From positions 90,736,360-90,800,359 of the forward strand of contig NC_061118.1 in assembly GCF_002878395.1 (NCBI RefSeq): a stretch of DNA of 64,000 nt, read 5' to 3'. Shown here one piece after another: positions 33,641 to 44,759 of the stretch. Within the stretch, counting starts at the first letter, position 1. Each line of letters starts with the position of its first letter. Source of the stretch: Capsicum annuum (taxonomy: Eukaryota > Streptophyta > Magnoliopsida > Solanales > Solanaceae). The notes below the pieces were generated by a model that made no database searches, was not told the origin of the DNA, and worked only from the letters and a program-made list of their open reading frames with translations. The translations under genes and the position numbers were made by a program.

Positions 33641-34990
33641 GGGTACCTATGTGCACACGAGGGCTTGTCATATTTTTTACTTCATGTGCTATCTTGCAAA
33701 ACTAGAAAATTTAGGTTATTTTTAGTTGTTGATTTTTATTATATAAATTTAAAGAGGATATGGAATGTATAGCAGTCCTTTGTTTTGGAAAAAGAGAACC
33801 CATTAAAAAAGTTTTATGCTTATGTATGATTTTTTTTTAAATAGATTGACTACTTAGGATCTGTGCGTGTCACTAGTTGTATATGAATGTGGCAATTATT
33901 GCTTAACCAATCTGATAATTGGTGATTATTGTATTATTCTATGCCAAAAGTGTGGGAGCCTATTTTGCATACATTCTTACATTGTGCATGCATCTAGAAT
34001 AATTTCAATCCATTCTTTCAAGTAGTAAGTTGATAGACTAGGAAAGAATCATAGGCCTTATTCTAATCTAGTCCACATCGCCTTAAAACATCATCTAAGC
34101 TATGTGAATATACCTCTTGATCCCTATTTAGAGCTGATTAGACTATCTGTTATTCAATAGATGATCACCTTTACTCTTTGATTTTTGAACCTTAATTGTG
34201 GCCCTGGTCCTTCCATGGAAATTGTGTACCTAACTCAGGAAAATCACCTAAGTTGATGATGGCTACTGTAGATTAAATAATACACAAAAAATGGGTTTGA
34301 AAAGAATAGGTGTTGATGAATAAGAATGATTGGTTGTGAGCGTACAAACAAAAATAGAAAAAGAGAAGAAGGAGAAAAGAAGGAAAAGAAAAGGTTGAGT
34401 CAAAAAAGTTGCTCCACCAAGTGAATGAAAATAATTATAGGGGAGGTGAATAATGGCTAGATGATTAGTCAAAAATAAATGTCTGTAGATGTCAAGAAGG
34501 GTTTCTATGTCACTAATTACCAAATGAATCCTACTTGTACCCAAGCCTTTATTACAATTCAAGATAAGTCTTATAGTGATCCTCGTCATCCTTTTGAAAA
34601 ATCAAAGTGGAAATGTAAAGTCAAGTCTATGGTTCTATATGTGCGGTATTTAAAATTCATTATGAGAGTAAGAAATTTGATTTTAGTCCCTAATTAAATT
34701 GATATTCAGGGTGAGTGACTTCTTTGTGGTGAGGTCATGTGGATAGCACTATTAATTACTAGCTATTAGGAATATGTGTATGCAATGTCATCAGTTTATA
34801 TCGTGAAGCCAAGCATGAATCCTTGTTGGTTAGTTTGATAACTAGTTTATATGTATGATCTTGTTTTGTAAACTGATAAGGTCAAGTACAATGGTTTGGA
34901 CTACTGTAGTATTCTTTATAATCTTGTTGTTTGCATAGTGTTGTGTTATTTAGTTGCTTGAGGACAGCTAACCTTCTAAGTTGAGGGTGT
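33600..34990 (+). other. 3' UTR with two purine-rich tracts (element D)
   Basis: Begins with GCATTGGGGATAATGCATAG and AAGGGGTGGGGGTACC (33603-33648), the motif that normally follows the env-position ORF. It then runs 1.3 kb without coding to TTGAGGACAGCTAACC and the polypurine-like CTAAGTTGAGGGTGTT ending at 34990. Part of it matches the 3' UTR of element C. The open frames at 34263-34589 (minus) and 34479-34697 (plus) overlap each other and show no recognisable product. Confidence 0.6.
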
Positions 34991-36379
34991 TGATATGCCG
35001 ACTTTTGATGGCACGTTCTTTTAACCATGAATAATTGTAAGTTCTTAAGCAACTTCTTTTATGTTTTTAAGTTAATTTGCAGAAAAGTTACAAGGATAAG
35101 GAAGGAGTAATTTATACTGAAAATACCAAGTACAAGAAGCCTCACATGGGCCATAAAGTCATGTATGGACCATCTCCATTAGCATGGACGTAAAATAGAA
35201 TGTAAAAAATTGAATAAACCTAGTGAAAGAGAAAATAATGGACTAACGATGACTCAATGGGATGTCGACTATACATAGACCTTAGACAGAATAACATGAA
35301 TCAAGAAGTCATCCAACAGAGAAGTAAATGGACCGTCGAGCCCTCAATGGGACATCACCCATACCATGGGTCTCAAGAAGTTCTAGCCACATTCACTAGA
35401 TCAAACTGATGGAGACGAGGAAGGATCATCGCCTGGATAACGATCATCAAGTCCACTATACGTCAATGGGGGGGATTCTCTCTAAATTAAATTTGGTTTG
35501 TATTTCCTTTTAATAAAAATAGTGACTTTTAAGATTTATTGATAGATATTACTTTGCATAGTAAAAATACTAAGTTTTGAACCTCCTTTGAGTTTATAGC
35601 AACTTTGTTCACTCTTGAAAGACAATTAAGGAGTGAATTCATATTTTGCAAGAATAATTCTTCATCTATGACTTCTTTTTTGCATTTTCTTTTAGATTTA
35701 TGAGCAGAGAAACTCGCAACTAGGGTTGTCGGGTCCATAATTAAATAGCAAACTTTAGGGTTGATTTCTTTTGGGATTCAAATAACACTCCCATGTGTAT
35801 TGATAATCCTTTTGTTTAACAAATTTCTAATGGTTGTAGACATTATAACAACCCTTAGATTAAATTTTCTTGAAATAAAAGATTAAACTTGGGGAAAAGG
35901 ATTATCAATGAGGATTCAAAGTTTCTAACCTTGAATGTTGTAATAAGATTAACCAACTTGAAGATTTTTCTTTTAAGTTTGAAAGGATTAAAGTGATAAT
36001 CATCCTATTAGGTTGAGAAACATTTGGATGCATGTTATAAATTGATAGATTTATATTATTTGATATTAAGAGAACCAATGCAGTCATCAATCCGAAGGTG
36101 CTACAAAGCCATGGTAAACACAAGCCTAGTTTAGTTTCTCTATTGATTCATACTTGATAATATTTGACTATTGTTAATTACCAAAAAAAAGATACTAATT
36201 TCAATTTATTGTTTAACAAACCCCCTAATTTTACAAAACTATAGAGTAGTAGTCAATTAAATCGCAAATGACTTAGTGTTCATCATATTCCCTAGGAGAT
36301 TTGCCCCAACCGTTGTTAGGTTATATATTTGACAACGACTACTTATAATGCTTAAGGAAGGAATAATTTTGGTGTATCA
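34991..36379 (+). mobile_element. 3' LTR of Athila-like element D
   Basis: About 1389 bp, from TGATATGCCG directly after the polypurine tract to GGTGTATCA at 36379. U3 holds the words GTATGGACCATCTCC, GATGTCGAC and ATGGACCGTCGAG at 35140-35470. The end has the Athila-type U5 wording CCCAACCGTTGTTAGG, then TTGACAACGACTACTTATA. It is the most complete LTR of the E/C/D family here. A short minus frame at 35529-35738 and another at 35905-36123 are not supported. Confidence 0.7.
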
Positions 36380-36389
36380 CTGCACTATG

Positions 36390-37686
36390 CCCTTTAGGTA
36401 AGCCTGTGAAATAGTGATTATAGCAGTGGAAAACCAACAGAGAACAGGTGGTACTAGGGAAGCAGTTGTTGTAGGTGCTGGAATAGGGCTAATAATGGTT
36501 CATATGTAGAGTGAGCCTCAAATATTGTGGTCTTAGTTAGTGTCTTTGCAGAAACCAAATGAATGTTCTCACTCTGGATGGGGGCATCAACCTACTCACC
36601 CCATCAATAATCCCCTCAAATAGCGCTACTCCTGAAGAACTCGAGAGCTGAGCCCTCGCCCATGAAACTAGATTTGCATTATCTGACTGATATCCTATAA
36701 CTAGATAACCTCCACCTGATTATCAACCGCAAAATAATTAGCACTGAAGACTTACCACATAAAGCAAAGACAATACATGGAAATAGGATGTTAGTGTTGT
36801 CCTTAAAGGCTCGCTCCCATATCTCCTCTACAATATATTAGGGTATATTTAAGGCATACCCAAACATGATACTGGTAACTAAAAAACTATGCATTTAGGA
36901 CTCAAAGTGTTATCACTGCTAGTCGGTTCCAACCCATGTCGCACAATGGCCCGCCAGAATATGGCTGCAAAGTTTAAGGATGCCTTTGTGATTTCACCCC
37001 TACGAATATCCCAATTATTTTCTTTTCTTCTCTAATAATGTTGCCCATTCACTTAAACTTCTTTAGCCTCTCGAAGGTCACATCTTTTTCATATCTTTCA
37101 TTATATCTACGTGGTACACAGATATGATGCTAGTGTTTTACGTTGCTTATACAACCAGATTGAAAAATTAGACTCTTAAAGGGAAAAGTGTGAAGAATTA
37201 GCCTGCATTAGATACAATGCAGGTTCAGTGTAAACAAGTTGATATTTCTGACAGCACCATCTAGTGCTTATTATCTGGCTCAATATTTCAGGCCCCTGAA
37301 AATACTTCTAACCAAACTGATATTAATTGAATGACTATTTTATCTCTGGTAGCTTATTAAACACGGTAGTATGGATTCTTTTTCTTTATAGATTCTTCTT
37401 TTCAAATTTTCTATTTCAGTAAGGGTCAAGCCCCACTGATAAATAGCCTACATGATCAAAATTTGCTACCAAACATCTTCTCTATAATGCGATTATTTTT
37501 CCCTTATCTCTATTTGCCTTCTTCTTTTGGAAGAGCTAGACTAGGTATGTGACCTCTAAACATAAATTCCACTTGCAGTCCCTGATTCACAGAACCCAGA
37601 CTCCTCACTACTAGTCAACCCAAATGAGCTTTCTCTCATTTCAGACTGGGTAAAGCTACTTGTGGTTGAGTTGCTCATTGCTCTCT
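36390..37686 (-). pseudogene. Env-position ORF, third family, main part
   Basis: Minus-strand degraded coding on one side of a solo LTR; the N-terminus lies beyond it at 40018-40123. Readable pieces include VFNKLPEIK near 37350, a KDMKKM..PSRG stretch near 37080, IWERAFKDNTNILFPCIVFAL near 36830-36770 (written in part), and VDAPIQSENIHLVSAKTL near 36590-36540. The FPCIVFAL piece resembles the end of the 'putative plant transposon protein' domain (compare FSCLIKRLC in element D). Stops are frequent. Assignment is weaker than for elements B, D and E. Confidence 0.45.
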
Positions 37687-38618
37687 AGTACTGTAATACC
37701 CCATATTTTGGTCCTTGAAATATCCTTGAGCTTTAAGCTTACTGCCCTGACTACGATTGACCATACGAGTCACATGGTCTGTATACGAGTCATATGACCC
37801 AAATCCTAGCCTGACTAGTGTAGGGTTCTTGAGCTACTTCTCAGACCATGACTTGTCCATATGAGTTGTATAGTGTGAATCGTAGTCGCGCTAATGTGAT
37901 TTCCCAAATATTCTGTCTTGACTATGACTTAGACCCTATGAGTCATAGGGTCTTATTACGACTCATATGGTCTGAGTCGTAATGTCAATAGTGTAGACAC
38001 TGCATGTTTATACCTAGGCTACGACACATGGTGACGAGTCGTAATGTGTCTTAACAAGTCGTTATGAGACCCATAGCGACTGGACGGTGAAATTTTAGCT
38101 TTTATTAAAGGTCATGCTGGTAAATTTCCTCCTTTCCTACTAAAACCCCATATCCATAAAACATGAAAAAAGGGTTATTATCATCCATAACCTAATCAAA
38201 TACAACTCTTTACTCTCTCAAATTCTCCATTCAAAGATAAGGCTAGGGTTTTAAGAGTTTGGTCTTTTAGGGCACAATGGTAGTTTCTTCTCTAAATTTC
38301 TTAGTGATTAAGGCATATATCTCTCTTCCTAAACTTGTGTTTTAAATTATGGCATGAATTGCTTTGGTATTCACATGATTTTGATGTGGGTTTTGAATGA
38401 TGGGTTGAGGGCTTTGGATAATGATTGTTTAAATATTTTTCCCATGGCTCTTATGGAATAATTATGCTTTAAACTGATGATTGTAAACCCATTAGGAGCA
38501 TGGGTATGGTGATGGAATGGGGATTATGGATACCCCCGAATAATTGGATTTTGGTATTAAAATTGATGAGAACCTCAATCTACTTGCATGATTGGTTTTA
38601 GAATGTGGAGAATCATTT

Positions 38619-38680
38619 GGCTTTGCCTACTACTTTAAACTAATGCATGGCTTTGCCTACTACTTTAAATTAATGCCTTG
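38619..38680 (+). repeat. Two 30-bp tandem units
   Basis: GGCTTTGCCTACTACTTTAA occurs at 38619 and again at 38649, each followed by A(C/T)TAATGC. Inside the solo LTR. Confidence 0.7.
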
Positions 38681-38734
38681 CATAAATGGATAAAATGGTA
38701 TTGGAAAGGTCTTAAGGACCATGGAATGGTTTTA

Positions 38735-38935
38735 ACTTGGAAATTTGGAGTCCTAATGGTTGAAGGGTTAGAGTCTCGCTTGGCTAGATAATTTGGTTCT
38801 GACTTGTACCTTTGGATTTCTATTGGTTAAGGGGTTAGAGTCTCTCTTGGCTAAATGGTATAGTTCCTACTTGGAACATTGGAGTTTTGTTGGCTAGTGG
38901 GTTAAAGTCCCAATTAGCTAATTGTTTGATTTGGA
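38735..38935 (+). repeat. Three 67-bp tandem units
   Basis: Units start at 38735, 38802 and 38869, each opening ACTTG(G/T)A. Common parts are TTGGAGTCCTA-like, GGGTTAGAGTC and TTGGCTA. The first two are more alike than the third. Inside the solo LTR, downstream of the leader. Confidence 0.65.
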
Positions 38936-39138
38936 AAAATTACATGTGCTTGCAAGCTATAGTTGGTATGATGATACCTCATGATGTTGCCGTAAATGAA
39001 TGCTCTTTGAATTAATGAATGGGTTATGTACTAAATATTTTAATTGGGCTTAAAGAGGAATGTGTAGCTGGGTCGTGAAAGTGAAGGTCCCGAGGGACCA
39101 ACACTGAAAATCGTATTTGCTGGCGCAGGGGTCGAAAT

Positions 39139-39262
39139 AATTGGGTGGTTCAAGTACTCCATATTAAATAACTGGGTGGTTCGATTCCCCCATGTTAAAT
39201 GACTGGGTGCTAAAGTCACCCTTGATTTATGACTGGGAAGTTCGATTCACCCATGGTACATA
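39139..39262 (+). repeat. Four 30/31-bp tandem units
   Basis: Units start at 39139, 39170, 39201 and 39231, each opening (A/G)A(C/T)TGGG and containing TTC(A/G)A(G/T)T or a variant, followed by a CCC(A/T)T-like end. Inside the solo LTR. Confidence 0.65.
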
Positions 39263-39431
39263 TGTACATATTATTATTCTCAGGTTGATGCAGCTACACG
39301 CACTGGGGTCCTTTCAACAGGGAGAGCTGAGCCCATATAGCTCGTAGGTGCCTTTTTATGATAGTTGAGCTACACAGTCCAAACTAATGTTTTAAAGTTC
39401 ATGATAAGCTTTGTTCCCTATCTCGTAATGT

Positions 39432-39470
<39 letters not shown>
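39432..39470. repeat. (AT)n microsatellite
   Basis: Near-perfect AT dinucleotide run of about 39 bp inside the solo LTR. Confidence 0.9.
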
Positions 39471-39473
<3 letters not shown>

Positions 39474-40017
39474 TATGATTGTATGCATTGGTATTGAATG
39501 ATTTTGAATTATCGATCATGGCACTATTTTATTCCATTATCCCTGAGTTACATGCTAGTGCTCAACCGGATAACCTTTTCCAAATATTGTATCCCCATGA
39601 AATACAGGGAACGAAGACATTTCTACTTTTCCTGTGTAGTGATAGGTGGTTCTTAGATTGTTTATGAGTCAGCTTGAAGTGCTGAGCCTCATTCCTCCGT
39701 ATGGCCCATTACTTCATGGTCCAGTTTTTGTCATAGAAAATTTCTTGGTTACCTTTTTGGCTATTGCCGGGGGTTATGTCTCGATGTAGATTGGTTTTGG
39801 TTTGTTTAAAGGCTTTGTAGATTAAAGTGGATTGGGAGTTGGTATTATGTATTTTTAGCACATTTTTATTATTGCTTATTCTATATTATTATACGTTCGA
39901 AATTCATCCGCTGCTAGCTGTATTGTGTTCTATGTAACTAGGCAAAGGGGGTGGTATCCCGGTCCACGACGAACTTGGGATACCCATCACGGCCAGTTCC
40001 TATTTTGGGTCATGACA

Positions 40018-40123
40018 AGTATGTTGTTTCAAGTGAGGCTGGAAATTTGGCTGCTTAGAATCACTAGGCTCATCTTGTAAATAGAGGATCATATCTTGGG
40101 GATGACCTTGCTTTACTAGTCAT
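40018..40123 (-). pseudogene. N-terminus of env-position ORF, third family
   Basis: On the minus strand an ATG at 40123-40121 opens MTSKARSSPRYDPLFTR before a stop. It lies 18 bp inside a splice-acceptor-like CGTGCGCAG (intron end at 40142). The start is basic and Ser/Pro-rich, like the MPSKFQPIGERETKR start in element E, which sits 6 bp inside its own acceptor. The ORF is split by the solo LTR at 37692-40017 and continues in degraded form below 37687. Confidence 0.45.
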
Positions 40124-43100
40124 TCTTGGGAGAAATGATACCTGCGCACGAAAAGATTAGACCTTAAAAAACAAAAAAAATGAAAAATAGAAAATTCTTA
40201 CCAAGTAACATTACGTACAAGTTCACGATTTATAGTTTCAGTTCACGACTCGTGAGCAAGAATCTAGAAAACCCATCTTTGTAACCTCACTTTGTACAAG
40301 TGAAACTACGGTGCATAGAATAAGACCACAACTTATAGAATGGCTCGTAAGTAGGAGTGTATAAATTCAACTCAACCTACTACGTACAAGTCAACTATAA
40401 CTCATGCAATTAGACTGTAATTCATAGGATGACCGGTGAATAAGAGTCTAGAAAAGTGAAACTTCTGACCCATGTTACCATAACTAACATCACGACTAGT
40501 GACTTTAAAGTATGAGTTGTGTTGTCATTCATGATCCCTAAGTAGAAACTTGATACTTTGGAATAGGATATATGATTGATACCACGCCTATTACGATGAA
40601 ACTATGAGTCATAAAGTCAATTGTACTTCCTATCGTTGGCCCTTTTTCAAACTTTAGGTTTGAAAATAATTATTTTTATTCTACATTAAGGTTACCAATA
40701 GTGAAATTATTTTCAAGGGTTGTATGTCTCAGCATAGAGTGGAATTAGCAAGTTTCAATCACACATAATAGTCCAAATTCAGTTACGATCATTGGAATAA
40801 AAAAATTTGTATATTTCTCCCATTCACATTAATGCACTTTGGTTACTCAGACTTCACCCTTATTATCAATAATTAAAATTTTGGGGAGTTGGGAAGGAAA
40901 AACAATGCCAAAATGGCTCGATGGACCCTTGTACTATATTTGTTTTGTAATATAGATACCCCTACTTACATGTTTGTTATCTGGACTCTTAAACTCATTA
41001 AAAGCAATATTTTAAACACTATTTCGGTGTGGGTAACACAACTGCTCCATGTCAGCTGCCACATCATTTTTATCATGACATTTTTAAGTATAAAAAATAT
41101 CAAACATTAAAATAAATAAATAAATAAATAAAAGAAACAACCTCCCCCCCCCCCTCCTTCTCTTTCCTCTCTCTTCCCCATTTTTCTTTTTTTTTCCTGT
41201 TTTTATTCCCCTGTTCCTCTATCTATCTATTTCTTCTTTTTCTTATTCTTCTCCCTTCTCTTCTCCTTCTTATTTTCCTTCATTATCTTCGTCTTCATCT
41301 TCTTATTATTCTTGCTCTTTGAAAAAATTGAGAAGTGAGGGCCGAAGAATCTGATAAGTATTTTTTGTTCAAAATTCAAAAAAATCAAAGAGAGTTAATT
41401 TTTAATTTGAATCATATAATCAAAAACTTGAAGAATCTGAGTACCAGTTTTGTATATACTTAGACTGTAATTTTATGCTTTTGGGTTTTGGCTATTCAAT
41501 AATTGAAGAAGATTAAATTTTGCAGTTTATAAATAGTGGGGTTTGTACATTTTTGGTAATTTTATTGTATTTGGCTATTCAAGAACTGAAAAAAAATGAA
41601 TCTTGCACTTGGTGGATGGTGGGTTTTCTACTTTAAGGTTGTATTGTTATGGCAACATATATAAATGGACGGCGTGGAGGATTTTAGACAAAAATAAAAG
41701 GGATTTAAGTAAGGGTGGTGGACGGTGTGGGGGATGGAGGAGGGTAGTAGGGGAAGGTGGTGGACAGCATGGGGGCTGGGAAGCTGGTGGACGGGGTGGT
41801 GGTGTACGAGGGGGAGGATGGTGCTGGAATGAAGGTTGGGAGTGGGTGGAGATTTTAGTTTTTTCTTTTAATTTACTATTTTTTTAATATTTTAAATGTT
41901 ATAAATATTTTTTTAATTTAATCATGCGCCTAAAAAATGTGTGTTTACACGTGTTTTGCCACATCATCGAGTTAATACCACATAAGTAAATAAGTGTTTA
42001 AAATGTTGCTTTTTAATGGGTTCAAGGGTCCAGATAACAAACGTGTAAGTAGGAGTATCCACATTACAAAACGGACATAGTGCAAGAGTCCATCAGGCCA
42101 TTTTGCCAAAAACAATACTAATTTTTTTATGAAAATTTTAGATTGTAATCCTCGTTAACTTGATGGGTATGAATACCCAAACCAATAATTGACAATATCA
42201 ACCACACTTGAACAAATTTAATCAAATTTTTCAGGATCTTTCACGCATGAACAATCAATTTCCAATCAGTCTCATAATGTTTATATACCATATGCATAAT
42301 GAAGCAAATATAACTCAATTTACTCACTTATCATGCCATAGGGTCACTATCATTAATCATATAAAACCAACCCCAAGATTAAGAAATTACTACCAAAAAC
42401 GACAATTATGGATGAAACATAAGCCCATACCTTTAAAAGATTCACTTGAGGCTGAGTTGAGAAACAGAATGGGTGTGTGCTCTTAACAATCGATGAAGAT
42501 TAAGATCATGGAAGATGAGAAGGGCAGTGACTATAATAACTTTGATGGAATTGAAGGGATGTTGAGGAGTTACAAATAGAGAAGGACGGGGGGAGAGAAT
42601 TTAGGAGAGAATCATAGGATTTTGAAAAGTTAATTGATGGATGTAGTAATTAGTCAAATGAATTAAGCACAAGGATATTGGGTGTAAGCCTATTAGGGCT
42701 ATCGAGCAAAATAGTGATGGAATTTAGATGTTTTATCTATGGACCACGACACAGACTATGACTCACGGTTTGACTCACTGGCCATGAGTCATCCATTCAT
42801 TTTACAAGTTAATAGTTAAAAAACTTAGTTGGGATCTATGGGTAGAAAAGTACGACTTATGAAGTGGGACCATGATTCGTACTATGGACATATATCAGTG
42901 ATATTGAATATTATTTTCCTAGGTTTCCATAGGTGACACTATGATCCATGAAACATCAGTGATATATATTTATATATTTTTATTCAGAAAAAACAAGTTC
43001 TGAAAGCAAAAGTAGGGAAAATATGTTAAAAATAGCTAAGTATGATTTGTGAAGCATTATGTACGACTTGTGAAGTAACGTACAAGTCATACTAAGATAC

Positions 43101-43340
43101 GTAATGATGATTAGAGGTTGTGCAAATTCAAGGTTCATATCATGACTCATCCAACTACTCATAAATTAAGAGTATGAGTCAAACTGATACCCGTGGATGG
43201 AGTTCTGAAGATGTGCAAGTAGCCCAGTTTTCACAAGCTAAAACATAACTCATGAAGTGACACCATGCGTCATATTAAAAGGTATATAGTCCAGAGCTAA
43301 AAGTGTGATTCTTGAATGGTATTCATACATGTATTATTTT
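40124..43340 (-). promoter_or_regulatory. Promoter/leader/intron-like region, third family
   Basis: Same layout as the region before the ORF in element E. Reading leftwards on the minus strand: words at 43330-42730 (ATGACTCATGG-like, ACGACTTGTGAAG on the plus strand), a pyrimidine-rich leader at 42640-42450, a donor-like AAAG|GTATGG at 42430, an intron with a second word array at 40640-40200 (CACGACTCGTGAGC, GTACAAGTCAAC), and an acceptor-like GCGCAG at 40142. The 1.2-kb Mutator-like element sits inside the intron; without it the intron would be about 1.08 kb. Plus and minus frames at 42208-42486 and 42980-43162 are not supported. Confidence 0.45.
40907..42107. mobile_element. Non-autonomous Mutator-like element (MULE)
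   Basis: A 1201-bp element with terminal inverted repeats of at least 115 bp: it opens GCCAAAATGGCTCGATGGAC and the reverse complement of its end opens GGCAAAATGGCCTGATGGAC. The match continues through TTTTGTAAT(A/G)T(A/G)GATAC and TGTTTGTTATCTGGAC. The target-site duplication AAAAACAAT is a perfect 9 bp (40898-40906 and 42108-42116), the length typical of Mutator-like elements. No transposase is encoded. The interior holds an AAAT run (41110-41132), a C run (41144-41154), a pyrimidine-rich block and a G-rich block at 41715-41850. The glycine-rich frame 41603-41887 is low complexity and is not called a gene. Confidence 0.9.
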
Positions 43341-43379
43341 TATCTTCATATTGATTGTCTTTTTAACAGTTATAAATAT

Positions 43380-43943
43380 TAAAACTTATCTTAATTCTTA
43401 ACTTGGCTGACAAAAGAGACAGAGAACGGGAACAGAGATAAATAATAGATATTTGAGGCTACTAATCCTCATCTAATGACATGAGATTTAACAAGTAAAG
43501 TTGATTTGAGGTTAGGGGTAAGGGTCAAGATTTAAACACTCAAAGACTGAGAGGTATTTAGAGTGATATTCATCTAATTAGGGTTGAAAGACGTTTAGGT
43601 GAACCAATTATATCATTTTGCACGATAAGCACCAAGATAAATCACTAGTATGCAACGGTTACTGAGTTATGAAATCATAGGAAACACATCCCTAGTTCAT
43701 CATCATTGATTGGTTAAGAATAATATTTTAATACTATGTTACTTGTCTAATGAAGTTCACAAACTGTTACCTATTACTTTACAATTCCTCCTTGTAAAAG
43801 TAATTGACTGTTAGTTTAAATAACTGCATTGATCTGGTTTCTGGCCATATTCTCTGTGAGATTGATCCCAACCTAGTTGAATTCTATATTTGATCAGGGA
43901 TCACATTATACTTCATTACAAGGTGTAATTTGAGTGACATAAA
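43380..43943 (+). mobile_element. 3' part of an Athila-like LTR
   Basis: Related to the last 500 bp of the LTR of element D. The end carries TCTGTGAGATTGATCCCAAC, CTAGTTGAATTCTATATTTG and AATTTGAGTGACATAAA, the same order as in other LTR ends here. No intact PBS follows: instead there is CTTCTTGGGAGGCAACCTAAG, a phrase usual for a later part of such elements, so a junction lies near 43943. Confidence 0.5.
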
Positions 43944-44569
43944 GGTCCTTCTTGGGAGGCAACCTAAGTTTTGATAGAGGTAGTTGTCATTTTTTACTTT
44001 TGTTATTTATAGTGACACGTATGATTTTGTTTGTGTTTTGTAAAGATTTGAGAAAGTCTGAGTACCTGACTTTAGAAACTAAGGAGCATGGTCATAGCAT
44101 AAGGTGGGATCATCCACCTCTTGATAAAATTGTTGAGAAAGATATGCTTCTAGCTAGGCCCTAGAGGGCCCAAGAGAGTATTCTTAACCTATATTTTACT
44201 TTGATTAATGCTTTGAGGGCAAAATATTCTTTAAGTATAGGAAGGGATATCTTCCGATATTTTGTAGGGTGAAGTGTGCTATAGTAGTTGCCTTATTTTT
44301 ACTTACTTGCTTTAGTTGAGAAAATTTTTAAAAAATTAAAAAGTCTAAAAATATAAAAAGAATTTTTTTTAGTCTTTAAAGTAGAAAAAATTGTTGGTTT
44401 TTAGCATTCTAGTTCTTTAGTATAGCATCTTCGCCCACCCTTTGATTTTTATTTTCAATTCTTTTTTTACAGAAAGTTTTTAAATTGAGTATCTTTTATT
44501 TTTAGGAGTAGTTTTTCTTCTTTTAGGTAGAATGACTTTTTTCGACAAGAGTTAGTCATTATAGTTTTT
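43944..44569 (+). other. Athila-like 3' fragment without clear coding
   Basis: Contains an open frame at 43952-44164 (70 codons) with no recognised domain. Near 44214-44255 the text TTTGAGGGCAAAATATTC and AAGTATAGGAAGGGATATC resembles a decayed polypurine tract and LTR start. A poly-T/poly-A-rich stretch follows at 44320-44480. Nothing else is recognised. Confidence 0.35.
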
Positions 44570-44580
44570 AGGACCAACTG

Positions 44581-44690
44581 GGTTTGTTGGACTACTTCTT
44601 CTTCGGAGGTAGTAGTATGGACTGCGTACATGCTACCCTCCCCAGATCCCACTATGTGGGAATATACTAGATTTGTTGTTGTTGTCGTTG
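44581..44690 (+). mobile_element. SINE, TS/SolS type, 5'-truncated
   Basis: A 110-bp insertion flanked by a perfect 11-bp target-site duplication AGGACCAACTG (44570-44580 and 44691-44701). The body GACTGCGTACATGCTACCCT, then CCCCAGATCCCACTATGTGG and GAATATACTAG is the 3' domain of tRNA-derived Solanaceae SINEs (TS-like), and it ends with the diagnostic TTG tail (TTGTTGTTGTCGTTG). The 5' tRNA-like part with the pol III A and B boxes is missing, so this copy is 5'-truncated and could not be transcribed by itself. The minus frame 44467-44748 across it is a shadow. Confidence 0.9.
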
Positions 44691-44759
44691 AGGACCAACT
44701 GAATGTTAGGTATGTTCTAGCCAGGCTACACTTGAATGCATGATGCAAATGATTTTTGA

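Larger units (their letters stand above)
37692..40017 (+). mobile_element. Solo LTR, Del/Tekay-like
   Basis: A 2326-bp insertion with TG...CA ends: TGTAATACCCC at 37692 and GGGTCATGACA at 40017. Flanking 5-mers are AGTAC (37687-37691) and AGTAT (40018-40022), a target-site duplication with one change. It aligns along its length to the 5' LTR at 7303-9351, which has the attached iMet PBS and Del gag, and this gives family and orientation. U3 holds words such as ATACGAGTCATATGACC and CTATGAGTCATAGGG. The GGCTAGGGTTTTAAG stretch at 38242 marks the leader. Several tandem repeats and an AT microsatellite lie inside. Confidence 0.85.

Noticed and set aside
34263..34589. Minus-strand 108-codon frame in the 3' UTR of element D
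   Set aside because: Hydrophobic, composition-driven, overlaps a plus frame of similar size, lies in a region homologous to the noncoding 3' UTR of element C.
41603..41887. Glycine/tryptophan-rich 94-codon frame inside the Mutator-like element
   Set aside because: Low-complexity product of a G-rich block; no domain and no supporting context.
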